Part shown: one piece after another, positions 45,444 to 57,049 of the stretch
Numbering within the stretch: the stretch's first letter is position 1
Layout of the letters: each line of letters begins with the position of its first letter
Assembly (NCBI GenBank): GCA_030584085.1
Contig: CP129490.1
Location: 2,389,511 to 2,453,510, forward strand
Direction of reading: 5' to 3'
Length of the DNA: 64,000 nucleotides
Source of the DNA: Melioribacteraceae bacterium
GTDB lineage: Bacteria > Bacteroidota > Ignavibacteria > Ignavibacteriales > Melioribacteraceae
Notes under the pieces: model-generated
What the model saw: only the letters and a program-made list of their open reading frames with translations
Database searches by the model: none
What the model was told of the DNA's origin: nothing
Program-made: the position numbers and the translations under genes

Positions 45444-45977
45444 TTAACCAGCGGTCTTACCGGCTTTTCTGATAATTGTTTCGTCAGAGTATTTAATACC
45501 TTTTCCTTTATAAGGTTCAGGTTTTCTGAAAGATCTAATCTTTGCAGCAACCAAACCAACTAATTCTTTATCAACACCACTAATTTTTATTTGAGTTGGG
45601 GTTGTAACTTCGAGTGTAATTTCATCAGGCGGAGCAAAATATATTGGATGAGAATAACCAATATTTATAAATAAGTTTTTGCCTTTTAATTCTGCTCTGT
45701 AACCCACGCCAACTATATCAAGCGTTTTGGTATAACCATTTGTAACGCCTGTTACGATGTTTTGAATTAGTGCTCTAGTTAATCCATGCAAGGATTTACT
45801 TTCTTTTGTATCATCCGGTCTTAGAACCGATAATTCTTCACCATCAATTTTGATATTCATTTTAGGATGAACATCTAATTGCATCTCACCTAATTTACCT
45901 TTGATCTTAAGCGTTCCGTTAGTTTGATTAACTTGAACGTCTTTAATATTTATTGGTTGTTTACCTACTCTGGACAC
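45444..45977 (-). CDS. rplF: Ribosomal protein uL6
   Basis: The 177-residue protein starts MSRVGKQPINIKDVQVNQ and ends with the conserved KPEPYKGKGIKYSDE and RKAGKT block. Full length and normal order. Confidence 0.96.
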   Translation of the reverse strand: MSRVGKQPINIKDVQVNQTNGTLKIKGKLGEMQLDVHPKMNIKIDGEELSVLRPDDTKESKSLHGLTRALIQNIVTGVTNGYTKTLDIVGVGYRAELKGKNLFINIGYSHPIYFAPPDEITLEVTTPTQIKISGVDKELVGLVAAKIRSFRKPEPYKGKGIKYSDETIIRKAGKTAG

Positions 45978-45999
45978 TTTACTTACCTCTTACAAAATT

Positions 46000-46395
46000 T
46001 TACCAAATGTGTGCTAGAACTTCACCACCCATAGCTTCTCTTCTAGCTTGTTTATCGGAAACTATACCTTTTGAAGTTGAGATGACCGCCATACCAAGTC
46101 CGTTAAGAACTCTTGGAATTTCATCTTTTCCACAATATCTCTTAAGTCCCGGTTTACTAATTTTTTCTAAGCCTGTTATCGAAGATACACCGTTAACGTA
46201 CTGCAAATGAACTCTTAAAATGTTTTGTTTATTATCTTCAATTACGTTGTAGTCTTTAATGAATTTATTCTCTTTCATTAATTCTGCAATACTAATTTTA
46301 GTATTTGATGCAGGGATATCCACATAACGTTTTCTAGCTTTTACTGCATTTCTGATTCGAGTCAAAAAATCTGATATAGGATCAGTCATCGACAT
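46000..46395 (-). CDS. rpsH: Ribosomal protein uS8
   Basis: The 131-residue 16S rRNA-binding protein contains MTDPISDFLTRIRNAV and STSKGIVSDKQARREAMGGE. I keep the first ATG because AAGGAG lies 8 bases before it; a second ATG is two codons in. Confidence 0.96.
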   Translation of the reverse strand: MSMTDPISDFLTRIRNAVKARKRYVDIPASNTKISIAELMKENKFIKDYNVIEDNKQNILRVHLQYVNGVSSITGLEKISKPGLKRYCGKDEIPRVLNGLGMAVISTSKGIVSDKQARREAMGGEVLAHIW

Positions 46396-46412
46396 TTAAA
46401 ATTCTCCTTCTG

Positions 46413-46682
46413 TTACCAACTTGATTTTTTTAAGCCCGGGATTTCACCTTTTGATGCTAATTCACGAAGCACCAATCTTGAAATACCGAATTTTCTGTAA
46501 TACGAGCGAGGTCTTCCGGTCATCTGGCATCTATTTCTTAAACGAACGGGAGATGAGTTTTTTGGCAGTTCTTGCAATGCCTCGTAATCACCGTTTTCTT
46601 TTAATTCTTTACGGAGCTTTGCATACTTTTCAACAAGTTTTACTCTCTTTTCTTGTCTCGCTATTAAACTTTTTCTTGCCAT
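46413..46682 (-). CDS. rpsN: Ribosomal protein uS14 (zinc-independent form)
   Basis: The 89-residue protein is the long form without zinc cysteines. [20 protein letters not shown] is the family core. Contrasts with S4 and L36 here, which are zinc-binding forms. Confidence 0.95.
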   Translation of the reverse strand: MARKSLIARQEKRVKLVEKYAKLRKELKENGDYEALQELPKNSSPVRLRNRCQMTGRPRSYYRKFGISRLVLRELASKGEIPGLKKSSW

Positions 46683-46700
46683 GTTAGCCCTAAATTATAA

Positions 46701-47342
46701 TTAATTTGCTTCTTTTTTTCTAAAAGGTACACCGAATGATGAAAGTAATTCAAAAGCTTCTGCATCAGTTTTAGCAGTTGTAACAAACGTGATATCCATA
46801 CCTAAAACTTTTGTAATTTTATCAACATTTATTTCCGGGAAGATAATTTGCTCTTGAATTCCAAGAGTGTAATTACCGCGTCCATCAAATGATTTATCAG
46901 AAATACCTCTAAAGTCTCTTACTCTCGGTAATGCAACCGATACCAATCTATCTAAAAATTCATACATTCTTTCTTTTCGTAAAGTAACTTTTGCTCCTAT
47001 TTTCATACCTTCTCTAAGTTTAAAGTTAGAGATAGATTTTTTTGCTGATCTTACAGACGCTTTTTGACCGGTGATCATTTCAAGTTCTTTTACAGCTTCA
47101 TCAAGTAATTTCGAATCTTGAACCGCAGCACCAACACCCATATTAACAACAATCTTATCTAATTTAGGTACTTCCATAATATTGCTGTATTTAAATTTTT
47201 CTTTTAGCTTAGGAATAATTTCATCCTTATAAACAGCAGATAAACGAGCCGGAATTTTAACTGGAGTTACTTTAGTTTTTTCTGCCGGTGCCTGAGTTTT
47301 CTTTTCTTTTTGCTCTGTTTCTTTTTTTGTTTGCTTAGCCAT
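46701..47342 (-). CDS. rplE: Ribosomal protein uL5 with N-terminal extension
   Basis: The normal L5 part begins near residue 33 ([19 protein letters not shown]). It is preceded by about 32 residues rich in Lys, Glu, Gln and Pro ([20 protein letters not shown]). The extension has a clear start and no in-frame ATG after it, so it is probably real. L5 binds 5S rRNA and tRNA. Confidence 0.95.
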   Translation of the reverse strand: MAKQTKKETEQKEKKTQAPAEKTKVTPVKIPARLSAVYKDEIIPKLKEKFKYSNIMEVPKLDKIVVNMGVGAAVQDSKLLDEAVKELEMITGQKASVRSAKKSISNFKLREGMKIGAKVTLRKERMYEFLDRLVSVALPRVRDFRGISDKSFDGRGNYTLGIQEQIIFPEINVDKITKVLGMDITFVTTAKTDAEAFELLSSFGVPFRKKEAN

Positions 47343-47366
47343 TGTAATCTAAAACTCCTAGTATAA

Positions 47367-47693
47367 TTATGACAGCATTTCGCCGCTTACTTTACTAATT
47401 CTAACCGATTTCTTTTTACCGGTTTTATCATCAATAATTATTTTCTTTCCAACTCTTGTTGCTTCACCCGATTTAGGATCAACTACCATAACGTTCGAAA
47501 CGTTAATAGGTGATTCCTTTTCGATTATTCCGCCTTGAGGATTTGCCTGAGTAGGTTTTGAATGTCTTTTACGAATATTCACACCTTCAATAATAACACG
47601 GTTATCCTGTGGATAAACTTTAAGAACTTTTCCGGTTTTCCCCTTAAAGTTGCCTGAAATTACTAAAACAGTATCATCTTTATGAATTTTCAT
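47367..47693 (-). CDS. rplX: Ribosomal protein uL24
   Basis: The 108-residue assembly initiator has the KOW motif ([20 protein letters not shown]) and [13 protein letters not shown]. Normal length and place. Confidence 0.95.
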   Translation of the reverse strand: MKIHKDDTVLVISGNFKGKTGKVLKVYPQDNRVIIEGVNIRKRHSKPTQANPQGGIIEKESPINVSNVMVVDPKSGEATRVGKKIIIDDKTGKKKSVRISKVSGEMLS

Positions 47694-47707
47694 TTTTAAC
47701 CTATATC

Positions 47708-48076
47708 TTATAAAACTTCTGGAGCAAGTGAAATTATTTTCATGAATTTTTTATCTCTGAGTTCTCGCGCAACAGGTCCAAAAATACGAGTACCCCTAGG
47801 TTCATTTTGAGCGTTCAATAGAACTGCTGCATTTTCATCAAATCTGATGTAAGAACCATCATCACGTTTTACTTCTTTTTTTGTTCTTACAATAACGGCT
47901 CTGGATACTTCACCTTTTTTTACTCCGCCGCCGGGCATCGCAGCTTTAACGGAAACTACTATTAAGTCTCCAACGCTTGCGTATCTTCTATTACTTCCGC
48001 CAAGAACTCTGATGCAACGAACTTTTTTTGCACCCGAATTATCTGCTACTGTTAAATTTGTTTCTTCTTGGATCAT
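47708..48076 (-). CDS. rplN: Ribosomal protein uL14
   Basis: The 122-residue protein starts [19 protein letters not shown] and has [20 protein letters not shown]. Highly conserved; no oddities. Confidence 0.97.
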   Translation of the reverse strand: MIQEETNLTVADNSGAKKVRCIRVLGGSNRRYASVGDLIVVSVKAAMPGGGVKKGEVSRAVIVRTKKEVKRDDGSYIRFDENAAVLLNAQNEPRGTRIFGPVARELRDKKFMKIISLAPEVL

Positions 48077-48103
48077 TTCAAATACACTCCTTAAAAGAAG
48101 CTA

Positions 48104-48364
48104 TTATTTAGCTTTTTCCACAATTTCTACTAAACGCCATTTTTTATTTTTACTATATGGCCTGCATTCTTGAATTTTTACGGTATCACCAATTCCACAT
48201 TCATTGTTTTCATCATGAAACATAATTCGCGTGGTTTTCTTAAAATATTTTCTATAAAGAGGGTGAGCCATTCTTCTTTCAATAGCTACTATTCCGCTTC
48301 TTTCCATACTATTGGAAACTACTTGCCCAATTTTTGTTTTTCTTCTTCCTCTTATCTGTTCCAT
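48104..48364 (-). CDS. rpsQ: Ribosomal protein uS17
   Basis: The 86-residue OB-fold protein has the core [20 protein letters not shown] and [18 protein letters not shown]. Confidence 0.95.
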   Translation of the reverse strand: MEQIRGRRKTKIGQVVSNSMERSGIVAIERRMAHPLYRKYFKKTTRIMFHDENNECGIGDTVKIQECRPYSKNKKWRLVEIVEKAK

Positions 48365-48379
48365 TAACTTCTAGAACTC

Positions 48380-48598
48380 CTATTTATTTTCTTTAGCAGT
48401 TTTTTGTTCTTCTAATTCTCTTTCACGAAGAACAGTTTTCATTTTTGCGATATCACGACGAACTTCTTTCAACTTACCAGTATTGGTTAACTGTTTTAAT
48501 TCATGTTGAAAACGCATATCAACCATGTTCTTTTCTTCATCAGCGATTCTTTTTAAGATTTCATCGGTTTTCATTTCTCTTATTTCGTAAATCTTCAT
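48380..48598 (-). CDS. rpmC: Ribosomal protein uL29
   Basis: The 72-residue helical protein near the exit tunnel has MRFQHELKQLTNTGKLKEVR and RRDIAKMKTVLRE. It lies between rplP and rpsQ. Confidence 0.93.
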   Translation of the reverse strand: MKIYEIREMKTDEILKRIADEEKNMVDMRFQHELKQLTNTGKLKEVRRDIAKMKTVLRERELEEQKTAKENK

Positions 48599-48613
48599 TG
48601 CTTTGTCCTAAAA

Positions 48614-49036
48614 TTATTTTGATTCGTAATCTGGTCTAGTAACTGATTTTGTTTTAATAGGCAATTTGTGAGAAGCTAATTTAAGAGCGTCCATTGCAAC
48701 TTCTCTTGAAACCCCCGAAACCTCAAACATAATTCTACCGGGTTTAACAACTGCAACCCAAAATTCCGGAGCTCCTTTACCTTTACCCATTCTAGTTTCG
48801 AGCGGTTTCTTTGTAACCGGTTTATCCGGGAAAATTCTGATCCAAACTTTACCATCTCTTTTCATTTTACGTGAAAGAGCAACACGACATGCTTCGATTT
48901 GTCTACTTGTAATCCAACCAGCTTCCATAGCCTTTAGACCAAAATCACCAAAACCTACTTTACTTCCTCTATAAGCTTTTCCGCGTCTTCTACCACGATG
49001 CGCTTTTCTATATTTTACTCTTTTGGGCATTAACAT
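48614..49036 (-). CDS. rplP: Ribosomal protein uL16
   Basis: The 140-residue protein carries [37 protein letters not shown] and HKLPIKTK. The first ATG fits the GGAG spacing better than the one two codons later, although most L16 proteins start at the second. Confidence 0.96.
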   Translation of the reverse strand: MLMPKRVKYRKAHRGRRRGKAYRGSKVGFGDFGLKAMEAGWITSRQIEACRVALSRKMKRDGKVWIRIFPDKPVTKKPLETRMGKGKGAPEFWVAVVKPGRIMFEVSGVSREVAMDALKLASHKLPIKTKSVTRPDYESK

Positions 49037-49057
49037 GAGAAAAAACTCCTATTCACT

Positions 49058-49699
49058 TTAATCGGATAAACGTTTTCCTAAAATCTCTCCACGGCAGATC
49101 CAAACTTTTATACCTATTGCACCGTAGATTGTAAATGATGTTGATGTTGCATAATCTATATCAGCTCTTAATGTATGAAGAGGAATTCTTCCTTCTTTAT
49201 ACTGTTCGGTACGGGCCATTTCAGCACCTCCGAGACGACCAGAGCACATAATTTTAATTCCTTCAGCTCCCATTCTCATCGCCGATGTTATTGCTGATTT
49301 CATCGCACGTCTAAATGATATACGACCTTGCAATTGTTGAGCAATGTTATCTGCAACAAGTTGTGCGTCTAACTCAGGTCTTTTAATTTCAGTTATCTGT
49401 ACTTTAACTTCTTTATCAGTTACCTTTTTCAATTCTTCTTCGAGTTGGGCAATTTCTTTTCCGCTTTTACCAATAACAACACCAGGACGTGACGTGTGAA
49501 TTGTTAGAATAACATTTTTTGATGTACGATCAATTACTATTCTCGCAATTCCTGCTTTCTTCAGCCTATTCTTAATATAGTTTCTGAGCTTTCGATCTTC
49601 TTCCAACTTAGCAGCATAACTGCCGTTTTCATACCAGTTGGATTCCCATCCTCGAATAACACCAACTCTAAAACCTACTGGATTAACTTTCTGACCCAA
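49058..49699 (-). CDS. rpsC: Ribosomal protein uS3
   Basis: The 213-residue 30S protein has the KH domain ([20 protein letters not shown]) and the C-terminal part GCKI-like [14 protein letters not shown]. Full length. Confidence 0.96.
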   Translation of the reverse strand: MGQKVNPVGFRVGVIRGWESNWYENGSYAAKLEEDRKLRNYIKNRLKKAGIARIVIDRTSKNVILTIHTSRPGVVIGKSGKEIAQLEEELKKVTDKEVKVQITEIKRPELDAQLVADNIAQQLQGRISFRRAMKSAITSAMRMGAEGIKIMCSGRLGGAEMARTEQYKEGRIPLHTLRADIDYATSTSFTIYGAIGIKVWICRGEILGKRLSD

Positions 49700-49716
49700 A
49701 AAATCCTCCTGAGTTT

Positions 49717-50061
49717 TTAACTTTTTGTTCCAACAACCACTGTTAGGTGGTTTGATCTCTTTCTTACTCTATATGCTCTGCCCATTGGTGCAGGTAGCAT
49801 TCTTTTTAATGTAGGACCTTGATTTACAAAAGCTTCTTTTACAACTAATTTTGCAATATCAACTTTTTCGTCTTCGGTCTTATTGTATAAGTTCGCCACA
49901 GCACTTCTCAGAACTTTTTCTGCATCTTTTGAAGCATGCTTTGTATTGAAATGCAAAATTTCAATAGCTTGTTCAACAGATTTACCTCTAATAAGATCAA
50001 CAACTAATCTCATTTTACGAGGAGATGAACTTATATAACGATGTGTTGCTTTAGCTTCCAT
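49717..50061 (-). CDS. rplV: Ribosomal protein uL22
   Basis: The 114-residue protein has [20 protein letters not shown] and the tunnel-lining hairpin near [20 protein letters not shown]. Confidence 0.96.
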   Translation of the reverse strand: MEAKATHRYISSSPRKMRLVVDLIRGKSVEQAIEILHFNTKHASKDAEKVLRSAVANLYNKTEDEKVDIAKLVVKEAFVNQGPTLKRMLPAPMGRAYRVRKRSNHLTVVVGTKS

Positions 50062-50079
50062 TAAATGTCCTCAATCACT

Positions 50080-50364
50080 TTACTTTACTTTTGCCTTTTC
50101 AGCTTTAGTTCCGGGATGCCCTCTAAAAATTCTAGTAGGGGCAAATTCACCAAGTTTATGACCAACCATGTTTTCCGAAATATAAACCGGAATCATTTTA
50201 TTGCCATTGTGAACTGCAATTGTGTGACCAACAAACTCGGGTGAGATTGTACTTGTTCTCGACCAAGTTTTGACGATCTTTTTTTGATTCTTCTCATTAA
50301 GTTGTTGAACTTTTTTGAGAAGTTTTACGCTTATAAACGGTCCTTTTTTAACTGATCTTGGCAT
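50080..50364 (-). CDS. rpsS: Ribosomal protein uS19
   Basis: The 94-residue protein starts [19 protein letters not shown] and has [18 protein letters not shown]. Normal length and position. Confidence 0.96.
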   Translation of the reverse strand: MPRSVKKGPFISVKLLKKVQQLNEKNQKKIVKTWSRTSTISPEFVGHTIAVHNGNKMIPVYISENMVGHKLGEFAPTRIFRGHPGTKAEKAKVK

Positions 50365-50374
50365 ATGTTAAACT

Positions 50375-51202
50375 CTAGCTTTTTCTTCTTTTAACGATGT
50401 ATTTATTAGATGGATTTTTTCTTTTTCTAGTTTTCAATCCTTTAGCTTTTTGACCCCATGGAGAAACCGGATGTCCGCCACCCGAAGTTCTGCCTTCACC
50501 ACCACCCATCGGGTGATCGACTGGGTTCATAACAACACCACGTACTTTAGGTCTTCTACCAAGCCAACGTGAGCGGCCTGCTTTACCTAAACTAATATTT
50601 TCATGAACTGAATTTCCAACAGAACCAATGGTAGCCATACATTCCAGACTAACCATTCTTACTTCGCCTGAAGGTAATTTAATCTGACCATATTTACCTT
50701 CTTTAGCATTTAATGAAATTTCTGTACCAGCAGAGCGACCAATTTGTGCGCCTTTGCCCGGTTTCAATTCAATATTATGGACAATTGTACCAACTGGAAT
50801 ATCTTTTAACTTAAGTGCATTGCCTGTTTTAATATCAGCTTTGGCACCTGATATAATTGTATCACCAACATTTAATCCGTTCGGAGCAATTATATATCTC
50901 TTTTCGCCATCAGCATAATTCAATAATGCAATTCTAGCTGATCTATTCGGATCATATTCAATTGAGAAAACTTTTGCTGGTATATCCTGTTTGTCTCTTT
51001 TAAAATCAATAATTCTGTAACGTCTCTTATGTCCGCCACCAATATGACGCGAAGTGATTCTACCTTTGTTGTTTCTACCACCGGATTTTTTGAGAGCAGT
51101 AGTCAAAGACTTTTCTGGAGTATCTTTCGTGACTGCATCAAAAGCAGAGAAAGACATGAATCTTGTTCCGGGTGTATTTGGTTTTAATTTTCTAATAGCC
51201 AT
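50375..51202 (-). CDS. rplB: Ribosomal protein uL2
   Basis: The 275-residue peptidyl-transferase-centre protein has [20 protein letters not shown] and the C-terminal [19 protein letters not shown] with its conserved histidine. Full length. Confidence 0.97.
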   Translation of the reverse strand: MAIRKLKPNTPGTRFMSFSAFDAVTKDTPEKSLTTALKKSGGRNNKGRITSRHIGGGHKRRYRIIDFKRDKQDIPAKVFSIEYDPNRSARIALLNYADGEKRYIIAPNGLNVGDTIISGAKADIKTGNALKLKDIPVGTIVHNIELKPGKGAQIGRSAGTEISLNAKEGKYGQIKLPSGEVRMVSLECMATIGSVGNSVHENISLGKAGRSRWLGRRPKVRGVVMNPVDHPMGGGEGRTSGGGHPVSPWGQKAKGLKTRKRKNPSNKYIVKRRKS

Positions 51203-51220
51203 TTACTAAACTCCAATTCC

Positions 51221-51517
51221 TTATGCTTCACCGAATAGATCAATTTTTTGACCTTCTTTCAACTGTACAATTGCTTTTTTGAAACGAGGGGTTTTACCAC
51301 TGAATCTACCTTTTTTGGTAAACTGTGTCTTGGTTTTACCTTTGTATTTCATTGTGTTAACCTCAACAACGTCAACATCGAACTTTACTTTGAGAGCTTT
51401 TGCGATCTCAATTTTGTTAGCATTGTAGTCAACTATAAAACCGTATTTCGATTGTTCTTTCTCTGAAATCTCGGTCATCTTTTCAGTTATTAAAGGTCTT
51501 ATTAAAACATTTCGCAT
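51221..51517 (-). CDS. rplW: Ribosomal protein uL23
   Basis: The 98-residue protein near the exit tunnel has VLIRPLITEKMTEISEKEQS and YGFIVDYNANKIEIAKAL. Normal. Confidence 0.95.
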   Translation of the reverse strand: MRNVLIRPLITEKMTEISEKEQSKYGFIVDYNANKIEIAKALKVKFDVDVVEVNTMKYKGKTKTQFTKKGRFSGKTPRFKKAIVQLKEGQKIDLFGEA

Positions 51518-51532
51518 TTCTAAACCAACTAA

Positions 51533-52159
51533 TTAGTTTAATGAATTCTGAATTTCTTCTACAGCACTCTTTTGTAACAATACTAATTGATTATTAACCA
51601 AATCATAAGTTGATGCATTAGATGCTTGTAGTATATTTAATTTTGGAACGTTTCTTCCTGATAAATAAACTTTTTCCCGAGATCCTGCTGTAAGTAATAA
51701 AGTTTTTTTACCATTAACATTTAACGAACTTAAAATGTTTACCAACTCTTTTGTTTTAGGTGAATCAAAATCAAAATCCTCAACTACCATTATTTGTTCA
51801 GCCTTGGCTTTGTATGAAAGAGCGGATTTTCTGGCTAATTGTAGAACTTTTTTATTCAATTTTTGCCTGTAGTTACGTGGTCTCGGTCCAAAAATTGTTC
51901 CTCCACCGACCCATAAAGGAGATCTAGATGTGCCGGCTCTTGCTCCGCCTCTTCCTTTTTGTTTCCATGGCTTTTTACCACCGCCTCTAACTTCAGCTCT
52001 TTCTTTAGCTTTATGAGTACCTTGGCGTTGATTTGCAAGATAAGTTTTAACAGCTAAATAAATTACATGATCATTCGGCTCAATTCCGAAGATATCATCT
52101 GATAGTTCAACCTTGCTGCTTGATTTTGTACCATCTATTTTATAGACATCAACTTTCAT
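51533..52159 (-). CDS. rplD: Ribosomal protein uL4
   Basis: The 208-residue protein has RQGTHKAKERAEVRGGGKKP and the RNA-binding loop GRGGARAGTSRSPLWVGGG. I start at the ATG at 52159 (MKVDVYKIDG); a TTG 30 bases earlier lies inside rplC. In E. coli L4 also represses this operon; no such site is proven here. Confidence 0.95.
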   Translation of the reverse strand: MKVDVYKIDGTKSSSKVELSDDIFGIEPNDHVIYLAVKTYLANQRQGTHKAKERAEVRGGGKKPWKQKGRGGARAGTSRSPLWVGGGTIFGPRPRNYRQKLNKKVLQLARKSALSYKAKAEQIMVVEDFDFDSPKTKELVNILSSLNVNGKKTLLLTAGSREKVYLSGRNVPKLNILQASNASTYDLVNNQLVLLQKSAVEEIQNSLN

Positions 52160-52169
52160 TTCTTTACCA

Positions 52170-52790
52170 CTACTTATTAATTTCAACAAGTGAATTAATT
52201 GAACCTGGAACTGCTCCCTTTACAAGAATTACATTCTTTTCGGGGATTACTTTTATAACTCTAAGATTAGATACTGTAACTTTTTCATAACCTGTTCTTC
52301 CGGCCATTCTAGTACCTTTAAAGACTCTAGAGGGATCAGAACTTGAACCAATTGAACCGGGAGCTCTAAGTCGATCGCTTTGACCGTGAGTTGTACCACC
52401 AACACCACCGAATCCATGTCGTCTCATCACACCCTGAAATCCTTTACCTTTACTTAAACCGGAAACTTTAACTTTATCACCTTCTTGAAAGATTTCAACG
52501 TTAATCGAATCTCCAACATTAAACTCGCCATCCTTAAAATTCTTGAATTCTCTTAATAAGCGAGGAGATTTTAATCCCAATTTATTATAAACTGCAAGTT
52601 GTGGTTTAGCGGTTCTTTTCTCTTTCTTTTCACCAAATCCCAGTTGAAGAGCTTTGTAACCATCTTTCTCGGATGATTTAACAGCATAAACCGGGCAAGG
52701 ACCGGCTTCAATAACAGTTACCGGGACGGATTTTCCATCCGGTAAAAATACTGAAGTCATTCCAAGTTTTTTTCCTAACAATCCTGGCAT
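52170..52790 (-). CDS. rplC: Ribosomal protein uL3
   Basis: The 206-residue protein starts [19 protein letters not shown] and has the conserved [15 protein letters not shown] and [14 protein letters not shown]. Full length. Confidence 0.96.
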   Translation of the reverse strand: MPGLLGKKLGMTSVFLPDGKSVPVTVIEAGPCPVYAVKSSEKDGYKALQLGFGEKKEKRTAKPQLAVYNKLGLKSPRLLREFKNFKDGEFNVGDSINVEIFQEGDKVKVSGLSKGKGFQGVMRRHGFGGVGGTTHGQSDRLRAPGSIGSSSDPSRVFKGTRMAGRTGYEKVTVSNLRVIKVIPEKNVILVKGAVPGSINSLVEINK

Positions 52791-52801
52791 TTTAGCAATC
52801 C

Positions 52802-53110
52802 TTATAACTTAATCTCAATATCAACACCCGCCGGAATATCTAATTTACTAAGCGAATCGACGGTTTTGTTGTTAGAGTTATGAATATCAATTATTCTTTT
52901 GTGCGCTCTAATTTCAAATTGTTCACGAGATTTTTTATCTACGTGTGGAGATCTCAATACCGTAAAAACTGTTCTTCGGGTAGGAAGAGGAATTGGTCCT
53001 GAAACAACAGCACCCGTACTTTTAACAGTCTTAATGATCTTCTCGGTAGACTTATCTATCAAAATATGATCATAAGATTTTAATTTTATTCTGATCTTTT
53101 GACCTGGCAC
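52802..53110 (-). CDS. rpsJ: Ribosomal protein uS10
   Basis: The 102-residue protein starts at a GTG (position 53110) that gives [19 protein letters not shown], the usual S10 start. AAGGAG lies 9 bases upstream. Longer in-frame readings run into a hairpin. The core [11 protein letters not shown]-like segment reads [20 protein letters not shown]. Confidence 0.95.
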   Translation of the reverse strand: MPGQKIRIKLKSYDHILIDKSTEKIIKTVKSTGAVVSGPIPLPTRRTVFTVLRSPHVDKKSREQFEIRAHKRIIDIHNSNNKTVDSLSKLDIPAGVDIEIKL

Positions 53111-53137
53111 TTTCAATCTCTCCTTATTATTCACACA

Positions 53138-53163
53138 GAGAGAAGGTGGCAAAACCTTCTCTC
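53138..53163. promoter_or_regulatory. Stem-loop in the tuf-rpsJ gap
   Basis: GAGAGAAGGT and ACCTTCTCTC form a perfect 10-base stem around GGCAAA, between tuf and rpsJ, 28 bases before the rpsJ start on the minus strand. No T-run follows, so it is not a typical terminator. It could be an RNA processing or stability site, or a control element for the S10 genes. Confidence 0.6.
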
Positions 53164-53191
53164 AATAAATTTAATTTCTACAAACTATATA

Positions 53192-54400
53192 TTATTGAAT
53201 TATTTTAGTAACAACGCCGGAACCAACCGTTCTACCACCTTCACGTATAGCGAAGCGGAGACCTTCTTCCATTGCGATTTCAGAAATAAGCGTAACTTTT
53301 AATTTTACGTTATCGCCAGGCATAACCATTTCGGTTCCTTCAGGTAATTCAGCAACGCCTGTTACGTCAGTTGTTCTAAAATAGAACTGAGGTCTATATC
53401 CTTGGAAAAATGGCGTATGACGTCCACCTTCTTCTTTTGACAGGATATAAACTTCGCCTTCAAATATTGTATGAGGTGTAATTGATCCAGTTTTCGCTAA
53501 GACCATACCTCTTTCAATTTCTTTTTTATCGATACCGCGCATTAAGATACCTGCGTTATCACCAGCCATAGCAGCATCAAGTTCTTTTCTGAACATTTCA
53601 ATACCTGTTACAACTGTTTTCTTGTGCATTCCTAGACCAATCAATTCAACTTCTTCTTGAATCTTTACTTGTCCTCTTTCAACTCTACCGGTGGCTACTG
53701 TACCACGACCAGTAATAGAGAAAACGTCTTCCACTGGCATCAAGAATGGTTTATCAGCGTCACGCTGCGGAATCGGAACATAACTATCTACAGCATCCAT
53801 TAAATCCCAAATACATTTCAATCTCTCATCAGTATCAGGAGTACCATCATCAGTTGCAGCTTCCAAAGCCCTTAGTGCACTACCTTGAATAATCGGAATT
53901 TCATCACCCGGGAATTCATATTCTGTTAACAAATCTCTCAATTCAACTTCAACTAATTCTAATAATTCAGGATCATCTACTAAGTCAACTTTATTCATAA
54001 ATACAACAATTTTAGGAACACCAACCTGACGAGCAAGTAGAATGTGTTCTCTAGTTTGCGGCATAGGACCGTCAGTTGCAGCAACTACAAGAATCGCACC
54101 GTCCATCTGAGCAGCACCGGTGATCATGTTCTTAACGTAGTCAGCGTGACCAGGACAGTCAACGTGAGCATAGTGTCTATTAGCTGTTGAATATTCAACG
54201 TGAGCAGTAGCAATAGTGATACCACGTTCTTTTTCTTCAGGAGCATTGTCAATACTATCGAATGTTCTTTTTTCGGATAATCCACGTTTTGACAAAGCCA
54301 TTGTGATAGCAGCAGTAAGTGTTGTCTTACCGTGGTCAACGTGACCAATAGTACCTATGTTTACGTGAGGTTTACTCCTATCAAATTTTTCTTTTGCCAT
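53192..54400 (-). CDS. tuf: Elongation factor Tu
   Basis: The 402-residue GTPase brings aminoacyl-tRNA to the ribosome. G1 [10 protein letters not shown]3 [11 protein letters not shown]4 NKVDLVD, and domain 2 [13 protein letters not shown] are present. It follows fusA by 48 bases. This is the only tuf gene in the window. Confidence 0.97.
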   Translation of the reverse strand: MAKEKFDRSKPHVNIGTIGHVDHGKTTLTAAITMALSKRGLSEKRTFDSIDNAPEEKERGITIATAHVEYSTANRHYAHVDCPGHADYVKNMITGAAQMDGAILVVAATDGPMPQTREHILLARQVGVPKIVVFMNKVDLVDDPELLELVEVELRDLLTEYEFPGDEIPIIQGSALRALEAATDDGTPDTDERLKCIWDLMDAVDSYVPIPQRDADKPFLMPVEDVFSITGRGTVATGRVERGQVKIQEEVELIGLGMHKKTVVTGIEMFRKELDAAMAGDNAGILMRGIDKKEIERGMVLAKTGSITPHTIFEGEVYILSKEEGGRHTPFFQGYRPQFYFRTTDVTGVAELPEGTEMVMPGDNVKLKVTLISEIAMEEGLRFAIREGGRTVGSGVVTKIIQ

Positions 54401-54448
54401 CGAATTCTCCTTGTTATTTTACTTTTTATTAATGATTTCCAAATTTGT

Positions 54449-56548
54449 TTAAACTGACTCAGTTTTCTTTGAACCTGTTTTTTCTGAAATTTCATCTGCT
54501 ATTGATTTTGGAACTTCAGAGTAATGTGAAAATTGCATTGTGTATATTGCTCTACCTTGTGTCATCGATCTTAAAGTAGTTGCATACCCAAACATTTCAG
54601 CTAAAGGTACTAATCCCCTAATTACTTGAGCATCCTTTCTAGATGAGAAACCTTCAATTTTTCCTCTTCTACTATTTAAATCACCCATAACATCACCCAA
54701 ATATTCCTCTGGGGTTGTAACTTCAACTTTCATCATTGGTTCTAACAAAACAGGACCGGCTTTTCTAGCCGCTTCCTTAAATGCCATTGAGCCAGCCACT
54801 TTAAATGACATTTCATCCGAATCGACATCGTGATATGAACCATCGTACAACTTAACTTTGATGTCTACAACCGGAAATCCGGCAATAACACCATTTCTCA
54901 TCGCTTCAATTATACCATTCGATACCGGTTGGATATATTCTTTCGGCACAACACCACCAACTATCGCATTTTCAAATTCATAACCTTTACCAGGTTCGTT
55001 CGGACCAACTTCAACCCAAACGTGACCGTATTTACCTCTACCACCACTTTGTTTAACAAACTTACCTTCTTGTTGCACGGTTTTTCTAATAGTTTCCCTG
55101 TAAGCAACTTGAGGTTTACCAACGTTTGCTTCTACTTTGAATTCTCTCTTCATTCTATCGACGAGAATTTCTAAATGAAGCTCACCCATACCGCTTATTA
55201 AAGTTTGACCTGTTTCATCATCAACTTTAACTTTGAATGTTGGATCTTCATCCGATAATTTGGACAATGCGTCTGATAACTTATCTTGATCAGCTTTAGT
55301 TTTAGGTTCGATGGCAATTTGAATAACCGGTTCAGGAAAAACCATTTTTTCTAGAACTATTTGATCTTTTTCGTCGCACAGAGTATCGCCAGTCTTAGTA
55401 TATTTTAGACCAACTAAAGCTGCAATATCTCCAGCTCTTAAATATTCTCTATCTGTTCTTGAGTTAGCATGCATTTCTAAAATTCTGCCAACTCTTTCTT
55501 TCTTATCCGAAACTGAATTATGAACATAAGATCCAGCTTCCAATCTACCGCTATAAACTCTAATAAAAGTAACTTTTCCAACATATGGATCAGTCATAAT
55601 TTTGAAAGCTAAGGCAGCAAATTTTGCTTTTTCATCAGGTGATACAATAACCTGATCATTTTTATCAACATGATGCGCGTGAATTTCACCAATGTCTATT
55701 GGTGAAGGCAAGAACTCGACTACTGCATCAAGTAATTTTTGAACACCTTTGTTCTTAAAAGAAGAACCGCACAGAACTGGAACGATTTTATTTTGAATCG
55801 TTGCTTTTCGAAGCACCGTTCTTACTTCATCAACTGAAATTTCTTCGCCTTCTAAATACTTTTCAAGAAGTGTATCATCAACTTCAGAAACTGCCTCAAG
55901 CATTAATGTTCGATATTTATTAGCAAGAGCTTTTAGGTCCTGTGGAATTTCTACATCTTCAAATGTAGAACCAAAATTTTCTTCGTGATACATTCTTGCT
56001 TTCATCGAAATCAAATCTATCACACCTGCAAACAAATCACCTTCACCAATGGGTAAAGTAATAGGCACCGCATTTGCTTTTAGACGATCTTTCATCATAT
56101 CGACAGCGTGATAGAAATCTGCGCCTATTCTATCCATTTTATTTACAAAAGCAATCCTTGGAACACCATATTTATCAGCTTGTCTCCATACAGTTTCAGA
56201 CTGAGGTTCAACACCACCGACAGCACAAAATAAAGCAACCGCACCATCCAAAACTCTTAATGAGCGTTCAACTTCAACCGTAAAATCAACGTGACCGGGA
56301 GTATCAATAATATTTATTTGATGATCAGCCCAATGACAAGAAGTAGCTGCACTAGTAATCGTAATACCACGCTCTTTTTCTTGTTCCATCCAATCCATAG
56401 TAGCAGCGCCATCATGAACTTCACCCATTCTGTGAAGTCTACCGGTATAGAATAAAATTCTTTCAGTGGTTGTAGTCTTACCGGCATCGATATGCGCCAT
56501 GATACCGATGTTTCTTAATTTTGTTATATCTACTCTTTTCTCTGCCAT
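54449..56548 (-). CDS. fusA: Elongation factor G
   Basis: The 699-residue translocation GTPase has G1 AHIDAGKTT, switch [12 protein letters not shown]4 [10 protein letters not shown] and all five domains. The domain IV loop ([12 protein letters not shown] and the tip before it) is complete. It lies in the str order rpsL-rpsG-fusA-tuf. Confidence 0.97.
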   Translation of the reverse strand: MAEKRVDITKLRNIGIMAHIDAGKTTTTERILFYTGRLHRMGEVHDGAATMDWMEQEKERGITITSAATSCHWADHQINIIDTPGHVDFTVEVERSLRVLDGAVALFCAVGGVEPQSETVWRQADKYGVPRIAFVNKMDRIGADFYHAVDMMKDRLKANAVPITLPIGEGDLFAGVIDLISMKARMYHEENFGSTFEDVEIPQDLKALANKYRTLMLEAVSEVDDTLLEKYLEGEEISVDEVRTVLRKATIQNKIVPVLCGSSFKNKGVQKLLDAVVEFLPSPIDIGEIHAHHVDKNDQVIVSPDEKAKFAALAFKIMTDPYVGKVTFIRVYSGRLEAGSYVHNSVSDKKERVGRILEMHANSRTDREYLRAGDIAALVGLKYTKTGDTLCDEKDQIVLEKMVFPEPVIQIAIEPKTKADQDKLSDALSKLSDEDPTFKVKVDDETGQTLISGMGELHLEILVDRMKREFKVEANVGKPQVAYRETIRKTVQQEGKFVKQSGGRGKYGHVWVEVGPNEPGKGYEFENAIVGGVVPKEYIQPVSNGIIEAMRNGVIAGFPVVDIKVKLYDGSYHDVDSDEMSFKVAGSMAFKEAARKAGPVLLEPMMKVEVTTPEEYLGDVMGDLNSRRGKIEGFSSRKDAQVIRGLVPLAEMFGYATTLRSMTQGRAIYTMQFSHYSEVPKSIADEISEKTGSKKTESV

Positions 56549-56573
56549 TTAAAACTTAATTACCTTTCTACGA

Positions 56574-57041
56574 TTACCACTTAAAGTGAGCGAATGCTTT
56601 ATTCGCCTCTGCCATTCTGTGTGTATCTTCTTTTTTCTTAACTGCTGAACCTTCACCTTGAGATGCTGCAATTAGTTCCGCAGCTAACTTTAAGGCCATT
56701 GATTTATCTTTTCTATCTCTTGAGTAATTTCTAATCCATCTCATTGCGAGCGAAGTTCTTCTTTGAGGTCTAACTTCCATAGGTACTTGATAGGTTGCAC
56801 CACCAACTCTACGGCTTCTTACTTCTACCATTGGGGCAACATTTTGAATTGCCTTTTGAAAAACTTCTAACGCTGGTTTTTTAGTTTTTTGTTCAATGAT
56901 CTCAAAACTATCGTAGATCATATTTCTAGTTACAGATTTTTTACCGTCCAACATCATGTAATTAATAAACTTTGAAACCAAAACGTCATTAAATTTTGGA
57001 TCAGGTTTTACAAATCTTTTTTCTGCTCTTCTTTTTCTCAT
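56574..57041 (-). CDS. rpsG: Ribosomal protein uS7
   Basis: The 155-residue 30S head protein has [20 protein letters not shown] and the C-terminal [20 protein letters not shown]. Follows rpsL by 8 bases. Confidence 0.96.
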   Translation of the reverse strand: MRKRRAEKRFVKPDPKFNDVLVSKFINYMMLDGKKSVTRNMIYDSFEIIEQKTKKPALEVFQKAIQNVAPMVEVRSRRVGGATYQVPMEVRPQRRTSLAMRWIRNYSRDRKDKSMALKLAAELIAASQGEGSAVKKKEDTHRMAEANKAFAHFKW

Positions 57042-57049
57042 AGTTCAAC

